From Hortaea werneckii (taxonomy: Eukaryota > Ascomycota > Dothideomycetes > Mycosphaerellales > Teratosphaeriaceae), in the NCBI GenBank assembly GCA_037044905.1, contig JBAOKB010000046.1, positions 1 to 64,000 of the forward strand: DNA of 64,000 nucleotides, read 5' to 3'. Made by a program: the position numbers and the translations under genes. The notes beneath the pieces were generated by a model. It saw only the letters and a program-made list of their open reading frames with translations. It was not told the origin of the DNA and ran no database searches. This document shows, in pieces, positions 22,268-32,183 of the stretch (positions are counted from its first letter, which is position 1; every line of letters starts with the position of its first letter).

Positions 22268-25200
22268 ATGGAGGACTTCTTTGACACGCGTGCTGCTGAA
22301 GGTTCGGATGAAGAGGAGGAGTTCGATGAGGAAACAGGTGAAGCCGTCGACCGTCCACGCAAGAAGGCAGAGAACGGTGATGTCGGCGATAGCAGCGAGG
22401 AGGAGGATGATGATGATGAGGAGGCAGAACGTCAAGTGCGCGAAGGCTTCATCGTAGATGAGGAGGAAGACGATGACGAAGATGCAAAACAGAGGCGCCG
22501 CGAGAAGCGGAAGCGGAGACGTGAGCAGAAAGAGGAAGAGGATGAAGCACTGGACGAGGAAGATCTGGACCTCATAGGTATAGGCGGCGGTGAAGACAAA
22601 GAGCAAGGCCAGAGCAAGTTCAAGAGGCTGAAGCGTGGACATCGAGAGGAGAGGAAGGGCAGCGAGGCCCGTGGTGTAGAGGACATCTTCTCTGACGAAG
22701 AGGAGGGCGAAGGCGTGGCTCCTGCAGCTAGGGGTCGTGCCTTCGGCGGCTTCGGTCAGGATGAAATGGATGATTTCATTGAGCAGGATGAATTCCCTGA
22801 CGAAGAAGGCGGTGGCTTGGACGAGGACCTAGGGATTCGTGCGCCTACCGGAAGAGCAAACTTTGCGGATATCCAGAAGCTGCAGGAGAGCGGGATGGAC
22901 GAAGCAACCATGGAAGACTTCCGTGGAGCATTTGGCGACGGCGACGAGTTCGCCTGGGCTTTGGAAGCGGAAGCGGAGCACAATGAGGAGAACGCTGATC
23001 CGGACAAACCCCTGGAGCTTAAGGATGTCTTCGAGCCTTCGCAGCTTCAAGAGAAGATGCTGACAGATGAGGACAACGAGATTCGCATGACCGACGTGCC
23101 TGAGCGTCTTCAGCTTGCACGCAGGAGCCATAAGCCCTTGGATGACTTGTCTCCTGAAGAGTTGGATGAGAGGCATTCTGAAGAAGCAGCATGGATTTCA
23201 AGCACAATGTTCCCACGGACTAGGATGGAAAGCAAATTCCGTGAGCCGTTCGAAGCAGCAGTCAAGAGTGTACTCGACATGATGAACCGAGAAAACTTCG
23301 AACCACCGTTCATCTTCCAGAACAGGAAAGACTTCCTGATACACTCGGAGCAGGTGCCAGCTTCGCCTGATCCGGAACATCCGAATGCTCCTCCATACAA
23401 AGTGAACGCCGAGAAGCTCCTCGGACAAGACGATCTATGGAATATTCTGGAGCAAGATCTGAAGTTCCGCGCCTTTTGCGAGCGGCGTGAAGCCATCCGC
23501 ACTAGTCTTGGATCCTTGAAAGAATTGATGGGTGAAGAATTCAATGACCCGATCTTCGAAGAGCTTCTTTCGAACGCAGTGCAGATTGAAGACCTTCAGG
23601 ACATCCAGGACTATCTGAACTTTCAGTATTCCGCCCAGCTTAGGGACATTGCCATTGCACAGGCAGAAGAGGGCGGGCAGCAAAAGCGCGCACGAGGCGC
23701 CAAAGGTCTGTGGGACAAAATCCGCGCTGGCTCAGCTTACCATTTGGTAAGAGCATTCGGTATTACGGCTGACGCCCTAGCCGTGAACATCGACAACGGC
23801 CCGAAGACATACACCGAGGACCCCGACAAGAGGCCTGACGATCTAGCAGACACACTCATCCAGGAGCCGGAGTTCAGGACATCAGAGGACGTGCTAAAAG
23901 CTGCAAAGAGTATGTTCATTGAGGAACTCTGCAACAGTCCACGGTTCAGGCGCTTTATGAGGAAGACCTACTTCGAGAGGCTCGTTTTTGATGTCAGGCG
24001 CACTGAGAAGGGCGTCAAAGTGATCGATGAAGAGCACCCTTACTACGAGTTCAAGTACCTTCGCAACTGGGAAGCGCGCAACTTCCTCCTCGATCGGCCA
24101 GAGCTATTCTTGAAGATGCTCAAGGCAGAAAGTGAAGGCCTTGTTGAAGTGATCGTACGCATCCAGGGTGAGAAGCAATTCCGGGCTGATCTTCACAAGG
24201 CTATTCTGAGCGACAACTTCTCAGAGGTTGCTGATGCTTGGAATCAGCTCCGTAAGGAGATCATGGACAAATCTCTCGCTCGCTTGCATGTCTTTATCGC
24301 AAGAGGCGTAAAGGATACGATCAAGAATGAGTGCGAGAACATGCTTGCTGCAAATTGCAGGAAGGCCTACACCGATCGTCTGGACCAAGCTCCGTATCGC
24401 CCAACTGGCATGATGCTTGGCACGGTGCCTCGTGTTCTTGCTCTCAGCAACGGTGCCGGCAACCGCGGTGATGCAATCTGTTGGGCATACATGGAAGAAA
24501 ACGGCCGCGTACAGGAGAATGGCAAGTTTACTGACTTGCGATTGGGTAACCAAGAGAAATTCATACCGGAGGGCAAAGACGTAGCTGCTTTCGTTGAGCT
24601 GGTAGAACGCCGCAAGCCAGATGTTCTAGCTGTCAGCGGTTGGTCGGTCGAGACACGGAAGCTTTACAAAGAGCTGCAGGATGTCATCGAAGCGAAGAAG
24701 CTCATGGGTGCTCCATACGAGGATCCAGAGGATGACAGCGAAAGACAAGACCCTCTGGATGTTTTCATTGTCAACGATGAATGCGCTCGCCTTTACCATA
24801 CCTCGAAACGCGCTGAGAGTGATCACCCTGGTTTGCCTCCGCTCACGAGGTATGCCATTGCTTTGGCTAGATATATGCAGCATCCTATCCGGGAATATGC
24901 TGCGCTCGGCCGAGACATCAGTTCGATCAGCTTTGATCCACACCAACATCTCATTCCGATGGACAAGCTTTTGAAGTACCTCGAGACCAGCATGGTGGAC
25001 ATGGTCAATCTTGTTGGTGTTGATATCAACGATGCCGCACACGACTCCTACACCGCCAACCTCTTACCCTATGTGTGCGGCCTGGGGCCAAGGAAAGCGG
25101 CGCAGATGCTCAAGGTCATAAGCCAAAATGGCGGCGAAGTCATCAATCGCGCCGATCTTGCCGGTGATGTTGAGCGCCAAATCAAGCCTGCAGCTAGCCC

Positions 25201-26656
25201 TGTGGTATGGGTCAACTGTGCCAGCTTCATCATGATCACCTTTGCGGACGTTGAACAGGAAGGGCCTGAAGCTGATTATTTGGACAACACTCGAATCCAT
25301 CCTGAAGACTACGACCTGGCACGCAAGATAGCTGCTGACGCGCTTGAGCTTGACGAAGAAGATGTCAAGGCTGAAGTGGACGAGTTCGGACCGTCGGCTG
25401 TCGTAAGACGCCTAGTCAAAGAGGATCAACAGGACAAGGTGAATGACTTGGTTCTTGAGCAATATGCGGAGCAGCTTGAGAAGCAGATGAGCCAGAGGAA
25501 GCGAGCGACTCTCGAAACGATCCGCGCCGAGCTCATTTCACCATACGAAGAGCTCAGGCATAACTTCCAAGACCTGGGTACAGAACAGATCTTCACTATG
25601 CTTACGGGCGAGACTGGCAAGTCGCTCGTTGAGGGCATGGTCGTGCCCGTCAGTGTCCGGAGAACATTCCCAACGTACCTTGATGTCAGATTGGACTGCG
25701 GAGTTGAGGGTGGAATCGGCGAGAACGAGTACCCTGAAGAGGTCGTTCGGCGCCAACTGCAGCCTCGGGAGGTATGGAGCATGGGTCAGACCATCCAGGC
25801 CAAGATCACCTTCCTTGACCGCAGAAAGTTGACCGCACAGCTTACTTTGAGAGAGAATGAGATGCGAAACCCGTACAAGCGGACCTACGATCATGGTCTC
25901 GACGAATGGGACGCTGAGCTGGAGGCGCGTGACAAGAAAGAAGCAAGGAAAGTCATTGATGCATCCTCTGGGCGTGCGCAGCGTGTCATTAAGCACCCTC
26001 TGTTCCGACCTTTCAACTCTGCCCAAGCTGTCGAATTCCTTGGCCCGCAGAGCAGAGGCGACTGTGTCATTAGACCTAGCAGTAAAGGCCCAGACCATCT
26101 AGCTGTCACTTGGAAGGTACATGAAGGTGTCTTCCAGCACATCGATGTCCTAGAGCTGGACAAGGAGAACGAGTTCTCTGTCGGCAGAGTGCTAAGAGTA
26201 GGCGGCAAATGGAGTTACACGGATCTGGACGAGTTGATCGTATTGCACGTCAAGGCTATGGCGAAGAAGGTTGAGGAGATGATGGGAGATGAGCGGTACC
26301 AGTCCGGTTCCCGACAACAAACAGGTACGCCCTATACTAGAACAGCCACACAAGCCAAAGTTACCCTAGCTGACACTTCTAAAACAGAACAATGGCTTAC
26401 CACCTACACCGAGGCTAATCCGAAGCGTTCAATGTACGCCTTCTGCCTCAACGCAAAGTATCCAGGCTATTTCTACCTATGCTTCAAAGCCGGTCAGAAC
26501 GCACCGCTCGCCAACTGGCCGGTGAAGGTTATACCCAACGCCTTTGAGCTGAGGGGGAACAAGTACCCAGACATGAGGGCCCTGAAGAACGGTTTCAAGC
26601 TGTTGTTCTCAAACCAAGGACCAGGAGGTCAGCATAACGGTGTTCCACGGAGATAG
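22268..26656 (+). CDS. SPT6: Transcription elongation factor and histone chaperone Spt6
   Basis: One intron (26325-26387, 63 nt, GTACGC...ACAG) splits 22268-26324 and 26388-26656, giving 1441 aa, close to yeast Spt6 (1451). The first about 250 residues are extremely acidic with interspersed basic clusters, as expected. A death-like/HtH core follows, then an RNase H-like YqgF domain from about residue 720 (PRVLALSNGAGNRGDAICWA), a helix-hairpin-helix around 930-950 (CGLGPRKAAQMLKVI), an S1 domain around 1120-1200 (GMVVPVSVRRTFPTYLDV) and the tandem SH2 region from about 1243 (HPLFRPFNSAQAVEFL, then GDCVIRPSSKG) to the C-terminus. Spt6 travels with RNA polymerase II and reassembles nucleosomes. 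The intron has no in-frame stop; removing it brings the second SH2 into standard register. Confidence 0.95.
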   Translation: MEDFFDTRAAEGSDEEEEFDEETGEAVDRPRKKAENGDVGDSSEEEDDDDEEAERQVREGFIVDEEEDDDEDAKQRRREKRKRRREQKEEEDEALDEEDLDLIGIGGGEDKEQGQSKFKRLKRGHREERKGSEARGVEDIFSDEEEGEGVAPAARGRAFGGFGQDEMDDFIEQDEFPDEEGGGLDEDLGIRAPTGRANFADIQKLQESGMDEATMEDFRGAFGDGDEFAWALEAEAEHNEENADPDKPLELKDVFEPSQLQEKMLTDEDNEIRMTDVPERLQLARRSHKPLDDLSPEELDERHSEEAAWISSTMFPRTRMESKFREPFEAAVKSVLDMMNRENFEPPFIFQNRKDFLIHSEQVPASPDPEHPNAPPYKVNAEKLLGQDDLWNILEQDLKFRAFCERREAIRTSLGSLKELMGEEFNDPIFEELLSNAVQIEDLQDIQDYLNFQYSAQLRDIAIAQAEEGGQQKRARGAKGLWDKIRAGSAYHLVRAFGITADALAVNIDNGPKTYTEDPDKRPDDLADTLIQEPEFRTSEDVLKAAKSMFIEELCNSPRFRRFMRKTYFERLVFDVRRTEKGVKVIDEEHPYYEFKYLRNWEARNFLLDRPELFLKMLKAESEGLVEVIVRIQGEKQFRADLHKAILSDNFSEVADAWNQLRKEIMDKSLARLHVFIARGVKDTIKNECENMLAANCRKAYTDRLDQAPYRPTGMMLGTVPRVLALSNGAGNRGDAICWAYMEENGRVQENGKFTDLRLGNQEKFIPEGKDVAAFVELVERRKPDVLAVSGWSVETRKLYKELQDVIEAKKLMGAPYEDPEDDSERQDPLDVFIVNDECARLYHTSKRAESDHPGLPPLTRYAIALARYMQHPIREYAALGRDISSISFDPHQHLIPMDKLLKYLETSMVDMVNLVGVDINDAAHDSYTANLLPYVCGLGPRKAAQMLKVISQNGGEVINRADLAGDVERQIKPAASPVVWVNCASFIMITFADVEQEGPEADYLDNTRIHPEDYDLARKIAADALELDEEDVKAEVDEFGPSAVVRRLVKEDQQDKVNDLVLEQYAEQLEKQMSQRKRATLETIRAELISPYEELRHNFQDLGTEQIFTMLTGETGKSLVEGMVVPVSVRRTFPTYLDVRLDCGVEGGIGENEYPEEVVRRQLQPREVWSMGQTIQAKITFLDRRKLTAQLTLRENEMRNPYKRTYDHGLDEWDAELEARDKKEARKVIDASSGRAQRVIKHPLFRPFNSAQAVEFLGPQSRGDCVIRPSSKGPDHLAVTWKVHEGVFQHIDVLELDKENEFSVGRVLRVGGKWSYTDLDELIVLHVKAMAKKVEEMMGDERYQSGSRQQTGTPYTRTATQAKVTLADTSKTEQWLTTYTEANPKRSMYAFCLNAKYPGYFYLCFKAGQNAPLANWPVKVIPNAFELRGNKYPDMRALKNGFKLLFSNQGPGGQHNGVPRR

Positions 26657-27465
26657 CTTGGTTGTGAAGCATGGGCGTGAGACCTGGTGCTCTAGGGAGG
26701 GTTCGTCACATCCTGCTCGGCGGTGGAGAAAAGTTGCGATTGTCGCTTTGTGTTAGATTATTAGGTCCACCAGTAGTTGCAATGGACAATCTATGTACCA
26801 CTAGGAAAAGTACTTCAAGCCTGTTCAATCTCTATCGGCCTCCGGCCTTGTTGCAAGCAAGTCATGTGGAGTATGGCGTCCGTTGATCTCTTTTTTAGGG
26901 GTATCACTAGCATTTGAATGGCCGATATCTCCTAGTATCGACTCGAAACACCGTGTGAATCCCCGCGTCTCTGAGGAGCTGAGCCGTGAGCCTATGCGCA
27001 CTTGTATCCATCTATCGTGCCAAACTAACATAGAAGTGTTTTGTATCCTGCGCGCCACTACTAAGCGATGAAGCCTTGTCAACATAATCGGGCCTCAGGC
27101 AATGAGAAAGAAAGCACATCTTCTCCTAACTCCAAAAGCCGCACCGGGCTGTAGGCTGAAGGAGTTCTCACTCCCCACGAGCTTTGAGTACCGCGAAGTA
27201 GAAGGACTGTGGAGTAGAGAGCGTGGGAGGAGGAAGCAAGAGAAAAAAAGAAAGCAAAGAAAAAGAAAAAGTCGACGGACAATTTTGACTGATAGCAGGA
27301 ACTCGTACCATGTATACACCCGCTTCGGGAATTATCATCCAAAATCTAGATTCCGAAATGTTGCATCATTAAGACTACGCGGAAACCGCACATTGACATT
27401 CCTCTTTCCAAGACGCCACAATGACTTTCAAAGTCCTCTTACGAAGAGCAAAACGAAATGTGAAT

Positions 27466-27467
<2 letters not shown>

Positions 27468-27557
<90 letters not shown>
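27468..27557. repeat. (GA)n microsatellite
   Basis: 90 nt of uninterrupted GA dinucleotides, 45 units. Purity this high suggests active slippage and a polymorphic locus. It is a polypurine/polypyrimidine tract that could adopt H-DNA. Confidence 0.98.
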
Positions 27558-27561
<4 letters not shown>

Positions 27562-27594
27562 TCCCCAATCTTTACAGACGGCGGCATACTTGGG

Positions 27595-27595
<1 letters not shown>

Positions 27596-27650
<55 letters not shown>
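27596..27650. repeat. (CA)n microsatellite
   Basis: 55 nt of uninterrupted AC/CA repeat, followed by an A-rich tract with AAAAAG units to about 27680. Only 38 nt of unique sequence separates it from the (GA)n tract. Confidence 0.98.
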
Positions 27651-27655
<5 letters not shown>

Positions 27656-28073
27656 AAAAAGAAAAAGAAAAAAAAAAAAACTTCCGGCCTTAGAAGGTAC
27701 GAGAGACAAGCCGCATATACCGGCCCTATACAATAAGTATGTTCCTTTCCTACGAACAACATAATTACATACGCCGCCCTTTCTTGGGGTTTTTGGTCCG
27801 CCCTCTTTGGATATGCCCATGGAAATCGAGCCCCACTCCCATGTCTTTCTTCGAGGATCACACAATTAGCCTGTTTGGTGTAAGATTCGGAGGACTCCCC
27901 GGGGTTTTTTTCAATGTCCTCTTTTTGCGCCCACGCTATGCACAGAACAGAAGTAAAAGAATTTTTTTGGAATATTGAACCATCTGTTTCCATCTCGAAC
28001 ACCCCCTCTTCGCCGTTTTACATTGGCTGTAGTCCGCAGCAGCCACCTCCAGGCGGATTGGGGGAAAAGGATT

Positions 28074-29372
28074 TTACACAATGATCTCTTTCGGCGGGTT
28101 GTGCTCGTCTTCGGATCCGTAGCGCTGGCCGGTAGTCGGGACGGGCTTCTTGGCGCGAATGCACCAGGCGAAGAGGGACTCGGCGGGCAGGAAGATGAGC
28201 CAGATGCGGTTGCAGAGGAAAGCGGCGGTGACGGAGAAAGTGGCGAAGACGGCGTCGAGGTAGTAATGGTTGGCCGTCGCCACGATGACCGTCAGGACCA
28301 GGAGCGGGTACAGGATGCCGGCGCACAGGAAGCTGAACATCCTGACGGGCGAGCGGCTGCCCATCATGCGCTGGCCGCGGACGGCTTGCAAGACTCCCGA
28401 GTGGTAGAGGAAGGTACATCCGATGACGAAGGCGTAGGTGAAGTGCAGGCTTGGCATCGCGGCCAGTTGGTTGACGTTAGCACCACCGACCCAGACACTC
28501 TCAGCGTTACCCTGCCGGACCGTGTCCTGGAACCCGTAGGAGGAAGGCAGGAGTCGCGGTGGCATGCAAGGGTAGAAGCAGAAGATGATAAAGGCGGCGA
28601 AATTGCCCAGCGTCATTGTTCGGCGCGCGACGGCGTAAGTGGAAAAGTTGGGTGCGGCGTAGTAGTACCAGGACAGGAAGGCGACAGTGCCTGGGATGTG
28701 CACCAGCGAGTAGATCTGGTTGAAGAAGGTCATCAGGCCCTGGTGGTTCTTGAGGATGTATGCCTGCAGCGTCTGCTCGCTAAGAGGGAAGAAGAAGCTG
28801 AACATCGAGTCGTGCTCCAGGTTGAGGATGTCGACACCGTGCTGTTGCGCCAGAGCAGTGACTTGGTGGCCTTGGCGACCGTAAAGAGTAGCGGCGGTCT
28901 TCTTCGTCATGGCGTACGCAACGTAGTTCAAGCCCCAGTAGAACATCTCGATCAGGAACGGGTACTTCTGCAATATCCGGCTGTGGAGGTTGTTGGCGAA
29001 ACGTGGAGATTCGGGTGCTTCAATTGGGATTCCGAAGACGCGATAGTCTGACTTGCCACCGAACGGTGATGGCGACCGTGATCGAGAAATGTCAGAGTCG
29101 GAATCATACTCGTCGTCTCTCCAGCTTCCCAATAAGTTCTTGGAGGCGTCGCTTCGCTCATCCTTGCCTGGCCATATGCTGTAATTTCTTCTTCGGTTGA
29201 TGATTAGTGACCCAAGCATTAGGCACAGGACAAGCTAGTACAAATGTTAGCATTTTGGATATTGATTATGCTTCGTATATAATTCGCGAGGACTTACAGT
29301 TGGCTCGAACCAAACCCGGGCAGCCGACTGAGGCTTGCCCAGGTCGGGCGTGGAGGTGCCGTTGGTGGCCAT
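28074..29372 (-). CDS. PAP2-superfamily integral membrane protein
   Basis: Exon 1 is 29372-29298 and exon 2 is 29234-28074 (63-nt intron, phase 0), giving 411 aa. The N-terminus (MATNGTSTPDLGKPQ) is cytosolic-looking and leads to a first hydrophobic segment at the splice (LVLCLMLGSLIIN). A Ser/Asp/Arg-rich hydrophilic stretch follows, then about five more membrane helices. Two phosphatase/transferase motifs are visible: AAMPSLHFTYAF and ANHYYLDAVF, giving the His...His-x3-Asp pair of the PAP2 fold. This arrangement recalls the Aur1/inositolphosphotransferase-like group (PAP2_3), which acts on lipid phosphoesters at the ER or Golgi. I do not claim it is Aur1: its motif context differs from the essential IPC synthase. 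Confidence 0.75.
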
Positions 29373-30768
29373 GGCTCACTTCCGCCTCAAAGTCCGCCGC
29401 GCGTCTGGTAAGAAGGCTTGCTCAGGGGACAAGCAGCAATTAAAGGAAGCTACTTCCTTAGGAGCCAGAAAAATCAATCGTGGTTCCGAAAAGAGAGGTG
29501 TGCTACTTGAAAGTTGGCCGTGTGCTTGGGATGGCGTAAGAAGTGGGATCCCTCCGCGGACCAATTGAAAATAGCAGAAGAATCGCCGGTTGCCTGGGTT
29601 CGGGGGAGCGTGCAGCAGCAAAGGCGCGGAAAAGAGCGGACGGGGTTGCCAAAGGGTGAGGTTGAGCTGTATTACAAGTCGTAACGGCCAGTGTTGATGG
29701 TGAATGAATGAATGAATGTGAAGAAAGATAGGCGGAGAGCACAGGACGCGAGCGTGGGTGCCGGTAGGATTTCACACAGAAGGCTGTGTTGTTAACTAGA
29801 CCTCCGGGGGTCGAAGCTAAAGGGGCTGCGCCCACTTCGTAGCCCCTCGCACCGTTCGGGAAATCTACCCCGTTGTGGATCCAACCTAGTAGCAGCTAGC
29901 TAGACTGCCGCCCGGCAACGTGGAAAACAGGGCTGCTGTGCCTTAAATTTTGATGGATGCCCATTCAATGTTTCCCCCTCCAGCTGGCCCATTGACACCT
30001 CTTCGACTCGGCTTAACGAGCCATCTCAAGTTGTGGCGCTGCAATGGCCTCGGGGGCGACAAGTCAGCACGCGATCAGCTTGGAGGCCATGCAGACGCAC
30101 GCGACCAATTTCCCTCATCTCCACCAACCCCAGCATGCAGCCTCGCCGTAACAAACCCGGGCCGCGCCGTGAAAGCTTATGGCCCTAGCTCGGTCTCGAC
30201 GAGTATGCCTGAGGACACAAGCCCACTGCCTCCACCCGGGAGCTGCAGGGCAACCCCCGCTCTCATCCACATGCAGGTCCCGCCTCCGCTGCTGGGAGAC
30301 TGCATTCTAGGTATAGACAGCATCTTTCTGAAAGCAAGGCCAGCGAATGGAAGCCTGCTTCAGCCACACAGGGAGAGAAAGATCTCAGCCAATGCGTTTC
30401 CGATGCCTACCACACTTAGATCCTCCAGCTGAAAATACCGCCCACCCCGCCGATCACTAGGATGCGGGACGAAGGATTCTGATCACGTTGCGGCGTAGGG
30501 GACAACGTGTACCTGGGCGCAGCCGAGCATAGAACATGGTTACGTGACGTCGTCTTCATTGAATCCTCTAGGCTAAGAATACTCTCCTCCTAATTTCTCC
30601 ATCAATGCCGTAATCATCGCTATCCGGGTATCTCGAGTACAGTCATCACAGCAGTAGTGCCAGCCAAAGCTCACTCCGCTCGCCAAAACAGAGCTTCCAA
30701 TATCAATCGCTGTGCTCGCTATGCTCATCATTGATTCCGTTTGGTCTTAACTTGCCATGCCAGTTTCC
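29373..30768. other. Intergenic stretch without a supported gene
   Basis: Promoter of the PAP2 gene on the left and 3' region of the next minus-strand gene on the right. The frame 29950-30432 (+, 160 codons) is Pro/Ser-rich with no domain. A short TGAA/ATGA run lies near 29700-29717. Confidence 0.4.
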
Positions 30769-31641
30769 TCACACAAATCTTCCTCTTTTCCCACCCCCGT
30801 CCCCACTGTTGCCTCCACGTCCATCCCTTCGGTTGTCCTGATTGAAGTCAATGCCAGAAATGTCGAAAAAGTCGGGATACGGTATTTTCCTCTTATTCCC
30901 TGCCCCAGAGCCAAGGTTGAAGTTTATCGTGGGCCCGTTGGCTGCTCTATTGCCGCTTTCTCGATGTCTGTGGGCGTGCCGTGCTCTGTTAGGCCTTGAC
31001 ACTACCCTGATGGGCGGCTCGCCTGTCGCTGAGGTGGCGGAGGGGGTAGAAGCGGCTGTAGAATTGTCCAATTCCATGCCGCTTTCTCTGTCGTGGTTCG
31101 AAGGGTATGCCTGATTGGAACGGAAGGTAAACTCGGTTCTCGGCGCTGATGTAGGTGTACCCGCTCTCTGCTGCTGTTGCAAATGTGGCGCTGGAGGCTC
31201 GGAAACGACTCTTCTCTGCTCTGTTGCATCCTCGCTAGGGTCAGAGCTGGCCGAAACGTGCATCTTTCTCTGCACCTCAGGTGAAGAACTCCTGGTATTG
31301 GTGTCTTCCTCATCTTTCTCGGCGTCGCCTTCGGTATCGCTAGTCGGAGCCTGCTGCTGTCTCTGGCCGCTCCCATCGTCATCAAGCCGTGCGGTCGCCC
31401 ACTGTCGTATCCGCCACCCCTCACCGTCCATAAGACCAATGTCTTCCTTGTCTAAGAATGCCAGCAAGTCGTCCAAAGCATCCTGATAGCCTGCTGCTCG
31501 CGACTTCTTCTGTGCGGCGTCGGCTGATTTATATAGGTTGGTCACTGACAAGGCGGCCGCCTTGAAGTCTGAGAGAAGTTCTTGCGGATGTTCGTGGCGG
31601 CGACGGGGCAAGTGGCTCGAAAGGTCACGGATAGAATCCAT
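30769..31641 (-). CDS. Conserved fungal protein of unknown function
   Basis: Single exon, 290 aa, starting at the first ATG of a frame that is open upstream. The first about 110 residues look like a conserved helical domain (LLSDFKAAALSVTNLYKSA, then GYQDALDDLLAFLDKED and GEGWRIRQWA). The rest is low-complexity and probably disordered, rich in Ser, Gln, Asp and Glu, with a basic segment (RPNRARHAHRHRESGNR) and a C-terminal motif KRKIPYPDFFDISG before a Gly/Arg-rich end. From memory the N-terminal part resembles the DUF4588/UPF0488 type, but this is unverified. The basic patches suggest a nuclear protein. It shares a 542-bp divergent promoter with the calponin-homology gene. Confidence 0.75.
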   Translation of the reverse strand: MDSIRDLSSHLPRRRHEHPQELLSDFKAAALSVTNLYKSADAAQKKSRAAGYQDALDDLLAFLDKEDIGLMDGEGWRIRQWATARLDDDGSGQRQQQAPTSDTEGDAEKDEEDTNTRSSSPEVQRKMHVSASSDPSEDATEQRRVVSEPPAPHLQQQQRAGTPTSAPRTEFTFRSNQAYPSNHDRESGMELDNSTAASTPSATSATGEPPIRVVSRPNRARHAHRHRESGNRAANGPTINFNLGSGAGNKRKIPYPDFFDISGIDFNQDNRRDGRGGNSGDGGGKRGRFV

Positions 31642-32183
31642 AGTGTATCGATTGCGTTTTAAATCAGGGCGAAGGAAAACAGCAGACGGTAGGCCACGCG
31701 TGTAGGTCTCGCTGGGTTCGGCGGGTAATCTCTCGTCCAGCTGAGTGATGACTCTTGCCGCCGGCTGACCAGGTTTTTGGAGGGGCGCAAACACCGCCAG
31801 CGCAGAGATAGCAATGCTGTCGGTGCTCTGAACCAGATTCTATTAGTTCGTAAGGCACAAACGAAAAGCGACTGCAAAAGTGTTTCAAGGGTGATGCCGA
31901 TAGATAGCAGCGTCGGTCACATGCAATCCTCGGATGGAAGCATCGCTTTGTTCAGAACTTGGCGGCTAAGGCGGCGGGAACAGGCCCCACGGTCCTGCCG
32001 AATCGGACCGGGGCCAGCATGCCGCTTCGTCATAATCAACAAAACATCCCTACATCAGATGCGCCGAGCCACGCGCGCCACGTTCTGCATACATTAATTA
32101 CTTGCATCCACGTCCACAGTGTTGGAGGTAGAGCGACATTGCTGCTGTGAGGAGTCTCGGTTTGACCAAGTCACGCAGCAGAT
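31642..32183. other. Shared divergent promoter
   Basis: This 542-bp region lies between two divergent ATGs. No TATA box is clear. Open frames crossing it are extensions of neighbouring frames without ATG. Confidence 0.4.

Larger units (their letters stand above)
26657..28073. other. Convergent intergenic region with microsatellites
   Basis: This lies between the stops of SPT6 (+) and the PAP2 protein (-). It holds the two dinucleotide repeats listed below and an A-rich tail (27651-27680). Long open frames through the repeats are repeat artefacts. Confidence 0.6.

Noticed and set aside
27102..27764. Long ORF through the microsatellites
   Set aside because: Its length comes from (GA)n and (CA)n having no stops; the product is Arg-Glu and Thr-His repeats.
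27975..29051. 358-codon + strand ORF opposite the PAP2 gene
   Set aside because: It is the complement of a clearly coding minus-strand exon with PAP2 motifs and membrane helices; the + product is low-complexity Glu/Val/Gly-rich shadow sequence.
29950..30432. 160-codon Pro/Ser-rich + ORF
   Set aside because: No domain or conserved-looking segment; probably chance in a promoter region.
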